DNA of 64,000 bases from CAWATG01 sp963785035 (GTDB lineage Bacteria; Actinomycetota; Acidimicrobiia; IMCC26256; CAWATG01). How positions within the stretch are numbered: the stretch's first letter is position 1; each line of letters begins with the position of its first letter. Positions 19,717 through 28,871 of the stretch are shown in pieces. The DNA is taken from NCBI GenBank assembly GCA_963785035.1, contig CAWATG010000015.1, forward strand, positions 62,001 to 126,000. The letters run 5' to 3'. The position numbers were made by a program, and so were the translations under genes. The notes under the pieces are model-generated. The model saw only the letters and a program-made list of their open reading frames with translations, was not told where the DNA came from and made no database searches.

Positions 19717-20742
19717 GTGCGACTCCTCACGGTCAACACCGGGTCGACCTCGGTCAAGGTGTCGATGCTGGACGGGGGAGACCGCACGCATCAGTTCGGA
19801 TCGCTCCACGAGGCGCTTGCCGCCGTTGGCGACGTCGATGCCGTTGCGCACCGTGTCGTGCATGGCGGGGACCGGGCGACCGCGACACTGCTCGACGACG
19901 GGGTGATGGCCGAGCTGCGGCAACTCGTCGAGCTCGCGCCGCTTCATCAAGGCGCGGCGTTGGACACGATCGAGCAGTGTCGCCGCGCGCTCCCCGAGAC
20001 CCCGCAGGTCGCGTGTTTCGATACCGCGTTCCACACGACGATTCCCATCGAGGCGCGTACCTACGCATTGCCTGGCCGCTTGCGTGAGATGGTCAAGGTC
20101 TATGGTTTTCATGGACTTTCGCATGAGTGGGCTGCTGTTCGTGTTGCGCAGCTCGCTCCCGATGCCAGACGGATGGTGATCGCGCACCTCGGCGGTGGTC
20201 AGTCGTTGTCTGGAGTGCTCGATGGTCGGAGCGTCACGACGACCATGGGTTTTACCCCGCTCGATGGGTTGGTCATGGCGACGCGATGCGGTGCGATCGA
20301 CCCGGGCGCGGTGCTCTGGCTGCAGCGGCATACCGACGAGGATCTCCCCATGGTTCTCGAACGCGAGAGTGGACTCCTCGGACTCTGTGGGTCTTCCGAC
20401 ATGCGTGCGGTGATCGACCGGCGTGACGCCGGCGACACTGAAGCAAGCTTTGCTCTCGACGTGTATCTCCATCGACTCGTTGCCTATATCGGAAGCACCG
20501 CAGCGATCCTCGGTGGACTGGATGCACTCGTGTTCACCGGCGGTATCGGCGCGAACTCGGTCGTCATCCGCGAGCTCGTCGCGGACCGGCTGCGTTGGCT
20601 CGGGATCGAGGTCGATCCTCAGGCGACAGGCGAAGAGATCTCCGCACGTGGTGCCCGCAACCGCACCTTCGTCATCGAGGCTCGAGAGGACCTCCAGATG
20701 GCGCAGCACACCACAGCAACGCTTGGTCTCGACGATTCGTGA
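19717..20742 (+). CDS. ackA: acetate kinase
   Basis: A 341-aa enzyme that converts acetyl-phosphate and ADP to acetate and ATP, completing the phosphoketolase shunt with the gene 3 bp upstream. Motifs: NTGSTSVKVS at the N terminus, HRVVHGG, FDTAFHTTIP, YGFHGLSHEW, HLGGGQSLS (canonically HLGNG), GFTPLDGLVMATRCGAIDPG, and LVFTGGIGANS. It is about 55 residues shorter than typical AckA, mostly through tighter loops. It begins with GTG. It could be selective for another acyl phosphate, but the context favours acetate. Confidence 0.9.
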   Translation: MRLLTVNTGSTSVKVSMLDGGDRTHQFGSLHEALAAVGDVDAVAHRVVHGGDRATATLLDDGVMAELRQLVELAPLHQGAALDTIEQCRRALPETPQVACFDTAFHTTIPIEARTYALPGRLREMVKVYGFHGLSHEWAAVRVAQLAPDARRMVIAHLGGGQSLSGVLDGRSVTTTMGFTPLDGLVMATRCGAIDPGAVLWLQRHTDEDLPMVLERESGLLGLCGSSDMRAVIDRRDAGDTEASFALDVYLHRLVAYIGSTAAILGGLDALVFTGGIGANSVVIRELVADRLRWLGIEVDPQATGEEISARGARNRTFVIEAREDLQMAQHTTATLGLDDS

Positions 20743-20815
20743 ACTCCTTCATCGATTGCACCAATCGCGCCGCTACGATGGCGCAAAGCCGCGTTGAGAG
20801 CGAAGGAGCAACTAC

Positions 20816-21454
20816 ATGGAATCGCCTGAGGACTCGCCAACCGACGCAGCGAGAGGTTCGATCTTCACCGAGCCCATCCTCGTGGTGAACCAGAAGGTCA
20901 AGCTCATCGAGCTGACGAACGAGTATGCCGTCTTCGACGGTGAGGCGCGCCGGATCGGCGCCGTCCGCCAGGTCGGGCAGAGCGGTGCGCGCAAGGTCCT
21001 TCGATTTCTCTCGTCGGTCGATCAGTTTTTGCCGGTCACGTTGCACGTTGTCGACTCGACGGGTGCAACGCAGCTCGTCTTGACCAGGCCGGCGAAGTTC
21101 TTGAAATCCCGCCTTGTCGTTCAGGATGCAGCGGGTCGCACGATCGGCGAGATACAACAACGAAATGTCATCGGCAAGATCCGATTCGCCCTCGTTGCCG
21201 GAGGTACCGAGGTGGGCTCGCTCAACGCCGAGAACTGGCGGGCGTGGAACTTCAACATTCAAGACGTAAACGGCGCCGAGGTCGCCCGCATCACAAAGAC
21301 CTGGGAAGGGCTCGCCAAGACGATGTTCACCACGGCGGACAACTACGTCGTGAAGATCCCAACGCCGCTGACCGAGCCGTTGCGCAGTCTCGTGATCGCC
21401 GCAGCCATGGCGGTCGACACTGCGCTCAAGCAGGACTCGCGCGGTTTCGGATAG
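20816..21454 (+). CDS. phospholipid scramblase/LURP-one-related (tubby-like fold) protein
   Basis: A 212-aa protein with the scramblase-family pattern: FTEPILVVNQKVKLIELTNEYAVFD at the start, RPAKFLKSRLVVQDAAGRTIGEIQQRN in the middle, and a C-terminal hydrophobic helix (LRSLVIAAAMAVDTAL). Actinobacterial members are common, and their role (membrane lipid binding or scrambling) has not been shown. A good AAGGAG lies upstream of the ATG. A hairpin follows the stop codon directly. Confidence 0.8.
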   Translation: MESPEDSPTDAARGSIFTEPILVVNQKVKLIELTNEYAVFDGEARRIGAVRQVGQSGARKVLRFLSSVDQFLPVTLHVVDSTGATQLVLTRPAKFLKSRLVVQDAAGRTIGEIQQRNVIGKIRFALVAGGTEVGSLNAENWRAWNFNIQDVNGAEVARITKTWEGLAKTMFTTADNYVVKIPTPLTEPLRSLVIAAAMAVDTALKQDSRGFG

Positions 21455-21481
21455 CGGGGGTCACTGGACCGCAGTCCCCCG
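21455..21481 (+). terminator. hairpin terminator after the scramblase-like gene
   Basis: Directly after the stop codon, CGGGGG-tc-ACTG pairs with CAGT-CCCCCG around a short loop, with a two-base bulge. There is no U-tract, which is common for high-GC actinobacterial terminators. Confidence 0.5.
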
Positions 21482-21506
21482 AGCATGTGGGATCGTAATG
21501 AGGTGA

Positions 21507-21626
21507 ATGACCGTCACGGCGGCCCACTGGCGGCGGCCGCTCGAGCTCGCGATCGTGTGTTCAGCTGCCTTTGTGGCGGGCTGGTTGTTGCTCCGATCCG
21601 GCGTTGCAGTTGACGAGCCCGGCTGA
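21507..21626 (+). CDS. possible 39-aa single-TM small protein
   Basis: ATG 21507 opens a 39-codon frame ending at TGA 21626. It encodes a basic start (AAHWRRPLE), one hydrophobic helix (LAIVCSAAFVAGWLLL) and a short acidic tail (VDEPG). GAGGTG lies 3-4 nt upstream. It sits between the scramblase-like gene and purT. It could be a real small membrane protein or chance; no family is recognised. Confidence 0.3.
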   Translation: MTVTAAHWRRPLELAIVCSAAFVAGWLLLRSGVAVDEPG

Positions 21627-21654
21627 CGGGAACGCTCTGGCACACTTGCGGGCC

Positions 21655-22848
21655 ATGCAGATCGGGACCCCGCTGACGAACTCGGCGACGCGCGTGTTGT
21701 TGCTCGGCTCCGGCGAACTCGGGAAAGAGGTGGCGATCGAGCTGCAACGTCTCGGTTGTGAGGTCATTGCCTGTGACCGTTACGCCAACGCGCCCGCCAT
21801 GCAGGTCGCCCACCGCAGCCATGTGTTCTCGATGCTCGACGCCCCAGCGCTTCGCAGCGTCGTCGAGTTAGAGCGCCCTCATGTGATCGTTCCCGAGATC
21901 GAAGCGATCGCGACGGCCACACTGCTCGAGCTCGAAGCGGAAGGGTTCAGGGTCATTCCGACAGCACGTGCCGCGGATCTCACGATGAACCGTGAAGGCA
22001 TTCGCAGCTTTGCCGCGGTCGAACTCGGTCTCGCGACATCACCGTATCGTTTCGTCGAATCTGTCGACGCGCTCGTTGCGGCTGTCGACGATCTGCGGTC
22101 TACCGGTCGTGGTCAAGCCGGTCATGTCCTCGAGTGGCAAGGGTCAAAGCATCGTCCGCGCCCCTCAACGAGATCGCGTACGCATGGGACCACGCCTGCA
22201 GCGCGGGCCGTGGCGACTCGACCCGCTGCATCGTCGAAGGTTTCGTCACGTTCGACTACGAGATCACGGTGCTGACCGTCTCGGCGGTGAACGGCGTGCA
22301 GTGCTGCCCACCGATCGGTCATGTCCAGATCGATGGCGACTACCGCGAGTCGTGGCAGCCGATGACGATGACAGCCAGCCGCGTGGGCGAGAGCGCAGGA
22401 GATGGCGCGAGCCGTCGTCGGCGGACTCGGGGGGTACGGCGTGTTCGGGGTGGAGCTGTTCGTGCGTGGCGACGACGTCATCTTCAGCGAGGTCAGCCCG
22501 CGTCCGCACGACACCGGTCTCGTGACGCTCGGAAGTCTGAATCTCAGCGAGTTCGCGCTGCACGCGCGTGCGATCCTTGGATTGCCGATTCCGCCCATCG
22601 AGCTGCGAACGCCTGCAGCCTCGGTCCCGCTGCTCGGTCACGGAAGCGGTGTTCCACGCTTCGAGGGCGTCGATCTCGCCCTTGCCGAGCCGGAGTCGCA
22701 ACTGCGCCTGTTCGGCAAGCCGATCTGCGAGGGGGAGCGGCGCCTCGGCGTGTGCATAGCGGGCGGCACCGACACCTCCGAAGCACGTGCGCGCGCCGGC
22801 CGTATGGCGGAGGCAATCACGATTGCTCTCGATCCACTCGATGCATAG
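21655..22848 (+). CDS. purT: formate-dependent phosphoribosylglycinamide formyltransferase (GAR transformylase 2), frame broken three times
   Basis: About 397 aa when read through; makes formyl-GAR from GAR, formate and ATP in purine synthesis. An ATP-grasp enzyme: N-terminal LLLGSGELGKEVAIELQRLG, VPEIEAIAT, PTARAADLTMNREGIR; then, after a frame change at about 22100, LPVVVKPVMSSSGKGQS; after another at about 22165, CIVEGFVTFDYEITVLTV and DGDYRESWQP; and after a third at about 22395, GGYGVFGVELFVRGDDVIFSEVSPRPHDTG to the C terminus. All three changes add one base. The conserved ATP-grasp metal ligands (VELF, EVSPR) are intact. Confidence 0.9.
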
Positions 22849-22894
22849 GGTGACCACTGCATGCCGACCAAGTGCGAACTGAGGGAGTGTGGAC

Positions 22895-23272
22895 ATGACT
22901 GCTGAACCGGAAGTCATCGTCAAGGAGTTCTGTGCCGCCTGGGGACGTCGGGACGTCGAGGAAATCCTGGCGTTCTTTACCGACGACGCCGTTTATCACA
23001 ACATTCCTATGGCACCAGTCGAGGGACACGAGGCAATTCGAAACGTCTTGTTGATGTTCGTCCCGCCATCGGAATCGATCGAGTTCGAGATCCTCCGGAT
23101 GGCAACGTCTGGTGATGTCGTGTTCACGGAACGCATCGACCACTTCTCGATGGGTGGCACCGTGATTGCTTTGCCGGTCGCAGGAGTGTTCGAGATCCGT
23201 GACGGGCTGATTGCTGCCTGGCGGGACTATTTCGACATGGCGATGTTCACCCAGCCGAGCGGGTCCGATTAG
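22895..23272 (+). CDS. limonene-1,2-epoxide hydrolase-like (LEH/NTF2-fold) protein
   Basis: A 125-aa NTF2-like protein. VKEFCAAWGRRDVEEILAFFTDDAVYHNIPM at the N terminus, FTERIDHF (Arg and Asp of the LEH catalytic pattern) and LIAAWRDYFDM near the C terminus match the LEH family, including mycobacterial EphG. These enzymes open epoxides by direct water attack through an Asp-Arg-Asp triad, all of which appear present. GGGAG lies 7 nt before ATG 22895. The physiological epoxide is unknown; a SnoaL-like role is the alternative. Confidence 0.8.
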   Translation: MTAEPEVIVKEFCAAWGRRDVEEILAFFTDDAVYHNIPMAPVEGHEAIRNVLLMFVPPSESIEFEILRMATSGDVVFTERIDHFSMGGTVIALPVAGVFEIRDGLIAAWRDYFDMAMFTQPSGSD

Positions 23273-23408
23273 CAAAGGTCCCAGTTCACCAACTTGTTGT
23301 CAACGGGTCCTTGTTTCGATGCCCCATGACCAGTAGCCTGCCCAAATCGGTCGAAAATGCCGTCCGATATGTGATGTGTCCGAGATGGGTCAGGGAATGG
23401 GAGTCGTG

Positions 23409-24239
23409 ATGAGAAGCGGTCGAAGGTTGAAACTCAGTCGAAAGGCGGTCTTGGCGGGAGCTGTGACCGCAGCAATTGGGCTCGCCGGCGCAACTGCAGC
23501 GGTTGGAGCCTGGGGTGGCAGCGTGACCATCGACGGAGGCATCAGCCTGCGTTCGGCGACGCTCAAGTGCCCAGGTGGCATGGTCCGCCTCGGCCACGTC
23601 TTTGATGAGAGCGCATCGATCTATCCCGGTGATCCACCGCCGACGGTGGAACAGGTCGCCACGATCCCGGCCGACGGGTTCCTGCTCGAAAAGGTCACAA
23701 CGGGTACCCACACCGGCACGCACCTCTCGGCCCCGGGCCACTTCCTCGAGGGTGCAACGACCGTCGACAACTTGCCGGCAGAGGACTTTGCCTGGCCGGT
23801 ACGTGTGATCGACGTCCGTGCACGCGTTGCCAATACCCCCGAGTTCGAGGTCAGTATCAACGACATCCGGGCGTACGAGCTTCGTCACGGCAGGATTCCT
23901 GAAGGCGCGCTCGTCGTGCTGTACACCGGGTTCCAGGACAAGTTCGGCACGCCTGCATTCCTGGATGCGGCACCGGGTTTCTCAGAGGCGGCGATCAATT
24001 TCATGTTCGACAGCCGTGAGATCAAGGCAGTGGGGACCGACACCTTCGGACCCGACGCGAGCAGCGACGCCAACCTCTTGGCCAGCACCGCCGTCTACGC
24101 CCATGGCGGTGTGACCATCGAGAACATGGCAGGTCTGGACCAGTTGAACCCGACCGGTGACATTGTGATGGCGCCTACCACGGCGCTCAGGGACGGTTCC
24201 GGGTTCCTGACCGACCCACTGGGCTGCCGCCGGTCGTAA
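23409..24239 (+). CDS. exported cyclase-family (kynurenine formamidase-like) protein
   Basis: About 276 aa. A basic N terminus and hydrophobic stretch (AVLAGAVTAAIGLAGATAAVG) form a signal peptide, so the product is probably secreted. The catalytic domain carries the family motif as HTGTHLSAPGHF, where the usual HxGTHxDxPxH has Ser in place of the metal-binding Asp. RIPEGALVVLYTG and a late AHGGVTIENMAGLDQL segment are also typical. The family hydrolyses amides or lactone-like substrates; the missing Asp makes the activity uncertain. ATG 23409 is chosen for its GGGAG about 6 nt upstream. A strong terminator hairpin follows. Confidence 0.8.
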   Translation: MRSGRRLKLSRKAVLAGAVTAAIGLAGATAAVGAWGGSVTIDGGISLRSATLKCPGGMVRLGHVFDESASIYPGDPPPTVEQVATIPADGFLLEKVTTGTHTGTHLSAPGHFLEGATTVDNLPAEDFAWPVRVIDVRARVANTPEFEVSINDIRAYELRHGRIPEGALVVLYTGFQDKFGTPAFLDAAPGFSEAAINFMFDSREIKAVGTDTFGPDASSDANLLASTAVYAHGGVTIENMAGLDQLNPTGDIVMAPTTALRDGSGFLTDPLGCRRS

Positions 24240-24254
24240 CACCAAGCACAGCGC

Positions 24255-24296
24255 CCCGTTCGCGCCCCTGCTCCCGTGAGTGGGGGCGCGAACGGG
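24255..24296 (+). terminator. strong hairpin terminator after the cyclase-family gene
   Basis: A perfect 14-bp inverted repeat: CCCGTTCGCGCCCC (24255-24268) and GGGGCGCGAACGGG (24283-24296), with a 14-nt loop. No U-tract follows. The position 15 bp after the stop codon supports transcription termination. Confidence 0.75.
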
Positions 24297-24379
24297 CACC
24301 GAAAGCGATGCAAACCGATCAGCACGGCACAAACCGATGAAATGCTCAAGCAGCGTGGGATTTTGCCGATTCCATTTGG

Positions 24380-27300
24380 GTGAAACGCCACAGTTGGTTG
24401 ATCTACCTCCTCATTTGCGCGCCTATCGGGCTGGCGTATTTCGTGCTTCCTTCGTCCGCGTTGAGCAAGCTCCTGCTCTACAACGGGCTCGGGCTCTTGG
24501 CCGTCTGCGCGATGGTGGTCGGCGTTCGTAGGAACCGGCCTCAGCATCGCCGTGCGTGGTACTTCTTCATCGCCGGTCAGGTGTCGTTCCTCACGGCTGA
24601 CGTGCTCTACTACGTGCTCTCCGACATCCTGCACCACGACAGCTATCCGTCGATTGCCGACGCGTTCTACCTGATGATGTACCCGCTGGTCATCACAGGC
24701 TTGGTCATGATGCTGCGTGCGAGTCTGCCTGGCCGTGACGCTGCGAGTTTGATCGATGCAGCGATCATCTCTGTTTGTTCGTTCGCGTTCTTGTGGGTGT
24801 GGTTGATCGACAAGTACGTCATCGACGACTCGATGACTTTCCTCGCTCGCGCTACCTCGGTGATGTACCCGGTCATGGACGTCGCGTTGCTTGCAGTGCT
24901 CGCGCGGCTCGCGGTTGCGGTGAGCATGCGGCGGGCGTCGCTCATGTTGATGTTCACCAGCATTGGCTCGTTGCTGATCGCTGACACCGGGTACGCACTC
25001 ACCGTGTTGGCCGGGACATATGAGACCGGCGGTCTGATCGACTCGTTCTGGATGGTCTTCTACTGTGCCTTCGCAGCTGCGGCGCTTCATCCGTCGAGCG
25101 CTGCGCCGGTCGAGCCCGCCGAGCATGGTCCCGGAAACCTGACGACGCGCCGGCTCCTACTCTTGACGGTCGCAACCTGCTCGGCGCCGGTAGCAAATCT
25201 CATATGGGGCACGACGGCGATGCTCGACCGGGTTGTGAAGACGGTTTCGTCGGTGGTGCTCTTCCTCCTGGTGCTCGCTCGGGTTTGGCTGCTCATGCGC
25301 GCGGTGCGTTCGAGTCAGGAACGGCTGCAGCACCAGGCCACGCACGACGCGCTGACGGGGCTTGCGAACCGGAGCCTCTTTACGGAAGAGGTTGAGCGCT
25401 CGCTTCGAGAACTCGAGCCTGAAGCGCTCGTGGGTGTGTTGTTCGTCGACATCGATGATTTCAAGAACATCAATGACTCCCTCGGCCATGAGGCTGGCGA
25501 CGACTTGCTCAAGGAAATGAGTCGACGCCTGGTCACGAGTGCCCGTCCCGATGACCTGGTAGCGAGACTCGGGGGAGACGAGTTCGCGATTCTGATGCGC
25601 CCTGTCGCTGCAGCACATGAGGCGGTCAATGTCGCCACACGTGTCCTCGGGGCGTTCAGCAAACCGGCAGTCCTCGCCGAGCGTGACGTCAAGTTCAGCG
25701 CGAGTATCGGTATCGCCGTTGAACCTGCGGGTCGGCATGGTGCAGAAACGCTCTTACGTGATGCTGACGTCGCGATGTACCTCGCGAAGTCAAACGGCAA
25801 GCGGCGCTATGAGTTCTTCGAACAGAGCATGTATGACGCCGTCGTCGAGCGCCTCGAGTTGCGCAGCGATCTGGCGCTTGCGCTCGAGCGCAACGAACTG
25901 GAGGTGTACTACCAGCCGGTCCTCGAGATGCGTCGACCAGATGTCGTCGCCGCCGAAGCATTGCTGCGTTGGAACCACCCGACACGGGGCATGGTCATGC
26001 CGAATGTGTTCATACCCATCGCGGAGGAGTCTGGCGCGATCCTTGCGATCGGAGGGTGGGTATTGGAGCAGGCGTGTCGCCAGGTCAAGGTCTGGCAGGA
26101 GGATCGCGCCGATTGCCGTGGACTCGGAATCAGCGTCAACCTCTCTGTCGGCCAGCTTCACGATCCCGCCCTGGTCTCCCATGTTGCGGATGTCCTGCAT
26201 CGGACGCGCCTTGATCCGACGCTGTTGACTCTTGAAATTACCGAGAGTGTTCTGATGACCGACGCGAATGCTGGAAGCGAGGTGCTCAAGCGCCTCAAGG
26301 CCCTCGGCGTCAAGATCGCGATCGACGACTTCGGTACCGGATATTCCTCGTTTGCCTACCTGCGCCGATTTTCGGTGGACACGCTCAAGATCGACCGTTC
26401 CTTCGTGATGGAGGTTCGTGACGGCGGGACGACTGCAGCACTGGTCAGCTCCGTCATCGACTTGGCCAAAGCGCTGTCGCTCACCACAGTCGCGGAAGGT
26501 GTCGAGGAAGCTGCACAGCTTGGTGTGCTCGACGACCTCGAGTGCGACTACGCGCAGGGCTACTTCTTTGCGAAGCCGATGACCGTTCCCGCATTCGAGC
26601 AGTACCTCGATGAGATTCGTGATCGACTCCTGAACGCGGATGGGGACGCAACGGCTCGGTCATCGTTCGGCGCCACCGCGGTTGTACTCACACCGGAGAT
26701 GTCATCGCGATTCAACGTCGAAGTCCAATGCGGACTGGCCGGTATAGAGCGAATGGCGACCGGCCTCGATGACCTTCATGACGCAACGAACACTCCCGTT
26801 ATGGCGCGGCGCCGTTGGCTCAGCATCTGGGCAGGAGTTCACAACACCTGGGAGCCGTTGGCGATTGGGGTTCGAAACCGCCGCCGCCGCTCGCTCGATG
26901 CTGTCGCACTCTTGGCCCAACGTCCTGGGCCTGCCGGACTCGAGGTCGTCGGCATGGGTCATGCCGCGAGCATCTGCACTCGCCTTCCGGGGCGCGACTC
27001 GGTTGCTGCCGCGGCGCTGTCCGAAGCGATGGCAACGTTCCTTGGGCAACTGCCGTCCCCATGGCGCCTCGACATTGAGCAGCTCCCGAGCGGAGATCCG
27101 GTAGCCGTCATGTTGGTTTCGCAGCTTGCGCATGCACATTTGGTCCCCGACACCCGGATTCCCCGTGTCGCGCTGCCCAACGGGCGAGGCGGTGCGTTCA
27201 TACCTGAGTAAGGGGATGCGCAAGCAGTTGCATCGAGCCCACAATCGGATCTCTGCAGGGGGCATTCGCATGGATGTCGCCTTCGAACGGGACCCGTCGA

Positions 27301-27782
27301 TTGTCGCTGGTTTGCTTCCGGTCATGGAGACCGTCCACGTTGAGCGTGATCACCTCGCGCGCCGGGCAAGCGATCTTGACAATCCCATGATGCGTCAATT
27401 CTGGCGGGAGATCTTGATAGCGCATAACGAAGCTGGGCAAGTGGAGATCGCGACGCTGCACCTCGATGGGCAACTCGCGGCCTATGTCGCTGCGATCGTG
27501 GACGGCCGCTCATATCGAGTCTTTGACGGTCATATGGTCAGCGAATTCCGCGCGTATTCACCCGGTCGCATTCTCGAAGCGGAAGTGCTTGCACGCGTTG
27601 AGCGCGACACAGAGCTCGACGAGGTCGACTGGATGAACGGCGTCGAGGCTCAGAAGCTTCTCAGTTTCAATTCGCTCTCTGCCCGGTCACGGCTCGTCGC
27701 GCTCTCCGAAGGTGCGGAGGACTGCGAGATGTGTCGGGCGGAACATGCGATGCTCGACATGTTTGCTCACCACTCGCACTAG
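24380..27782 (+). CDS. membrane GGDEF-EAL protein fused to a CelD/BcsL-like GNAT acetyltransferase, frame broken
   Basis: About 1,134 aa when read through. Residues 5-315 hold eight to ten TM helices of an MHYT/7TM-like sensor. GGDEF follows (LGGDEFAIL, about residue 397), then EAL (AEALLRW about 525, SVNLS, DDFGTGYSSFAYL, LKIDRSF, AEGVEEAAQL). Both catalytic sets look intact, so the protein may both make and degrade cyclic di-GMP. After about residue 775 a BioF2/CelD-type acetyltransferase begins in the same frame (ARRRWLSIWAG), and continues after one extra base near 27183 (SKGMRKQLHRAHNR, RDHLARRASDLDNP, FDGHMVSEFRAYSPG). The start is GTG 24380. Confidence 0.85.
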
Positions 27783-27793
27783 CCTCCCTTCCC

Positions 27794-28871
27794 ATGGCCG
27801 TCGTGTTGGCGCTCGTCGCTGCGGCGAGTTGGGGCGCTTCCGATTTCCTGGCGGGGCTTGTGAGTCGAAAGGCATCGGCCCTGAACGTGGTCGTTGGCGC
27901 CCATCTCGTCGGGTTCTTGGCAATGGTTGCGTTGGCGCCCGTCTTTGGCGGACATGCCAGTGCCAAGGATCTGCTCTGGGGGGCTGCAGCTGGGGTGAGC
28001 GGGGGAATCGGCGCTGCTCTTCTTTATCGCGGCCTTGCGGTGGGCCGAATGGCTGTCGTGGCGCCCATCACGGCCACTGGAGCAGCAGCAATCCCCGCAG
28101 TCGTCGGCATTGGCACGGGCGATGCCCTTGCAGCGGCCGGTGTTGTGGGAATTGTGTTGGCGTTGGTCGCCGTGGTGCTGATCGCGTTGACCCCAGTCGA
28201 CGAGGATGACGCGGCTCATGCTTCGGATGTTGTGATTGGTGTGCCCGGTCTCGTGGGTGCCTTGCGTCGGCGATCCATCAACCAGTCGGCGCATGACGCC
28301 GAGCGCGAAACACCGGCGGGCCTTCTCGGGGCGTTGCGTCGGCGACCGATCGGTGCGCCCGTGGACGTTGGACATGGCCGAACTCAGAGCACCGGCCGGC
28401 GGTCGGTGACGGTGGTCGCGGGTGGGGCTGGGCCAATGGCGGGCATCAAGCGTTGGCTGCATCAACCCGGAATCATCTATGGCGTGACGGCCGGCGTCGG
28501 CTTCAGCGGTTTTTCCATCGGCCTCGATGGAGCAAGCGCCGATTCCGGTTGGTGGCCGCTGCTCGCCGCGCGCGCAGGCTCTGTGTTCGTACTCGGTCAG
28601 CGCGGCCTTCGTTGTAGAACGCCGGCTTGTCCCACCAAGGGGCGCGCGCCGCGAAACGTTTTTCGTTGGTGCGCTCGATGTTCTCGCCGCTGTGTTGTTT
28701 CTTGTTGCGGTTCGCGAAGGCATGCTCTCGGTCGTTGCGGTGTTGGTGTCGCTGTATCCGGGAGTAACCGTGTTGCTTGCCTTGTTCTTCGTAGGGGAGC
28801 GTTGCACCAGGGTCCAGGTCGCGGGCCTGGCGCTGGGTGCCGGAGCGATCGCACTCATCGCATCGGCGTGA
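27794..28871 (+). CDS. EamA (DMT superfamily) transporter, frame broken
   Basis: About 359 aa when read through, ten TM helices in two EamA repeats. The first half runs from VVLALVAAASWGASDFLAG to VALIALTPVDED. A charged linker of about 88 residues contains two GALRRR copies. The second half (GIIYGVTAGVGFSGFSIGL) is carried into the other frame at about 28597 by one extra G, continuing VSAAFVVERR, LDVLAAVLFLVAVREG and a C-terminal LYPGVTVLLALFFVGER signature. The substrate is unknown (metabolite efflux). The 3' end overlaps the convergent MMPL gene by 17 bp. Confidence 0.82.
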
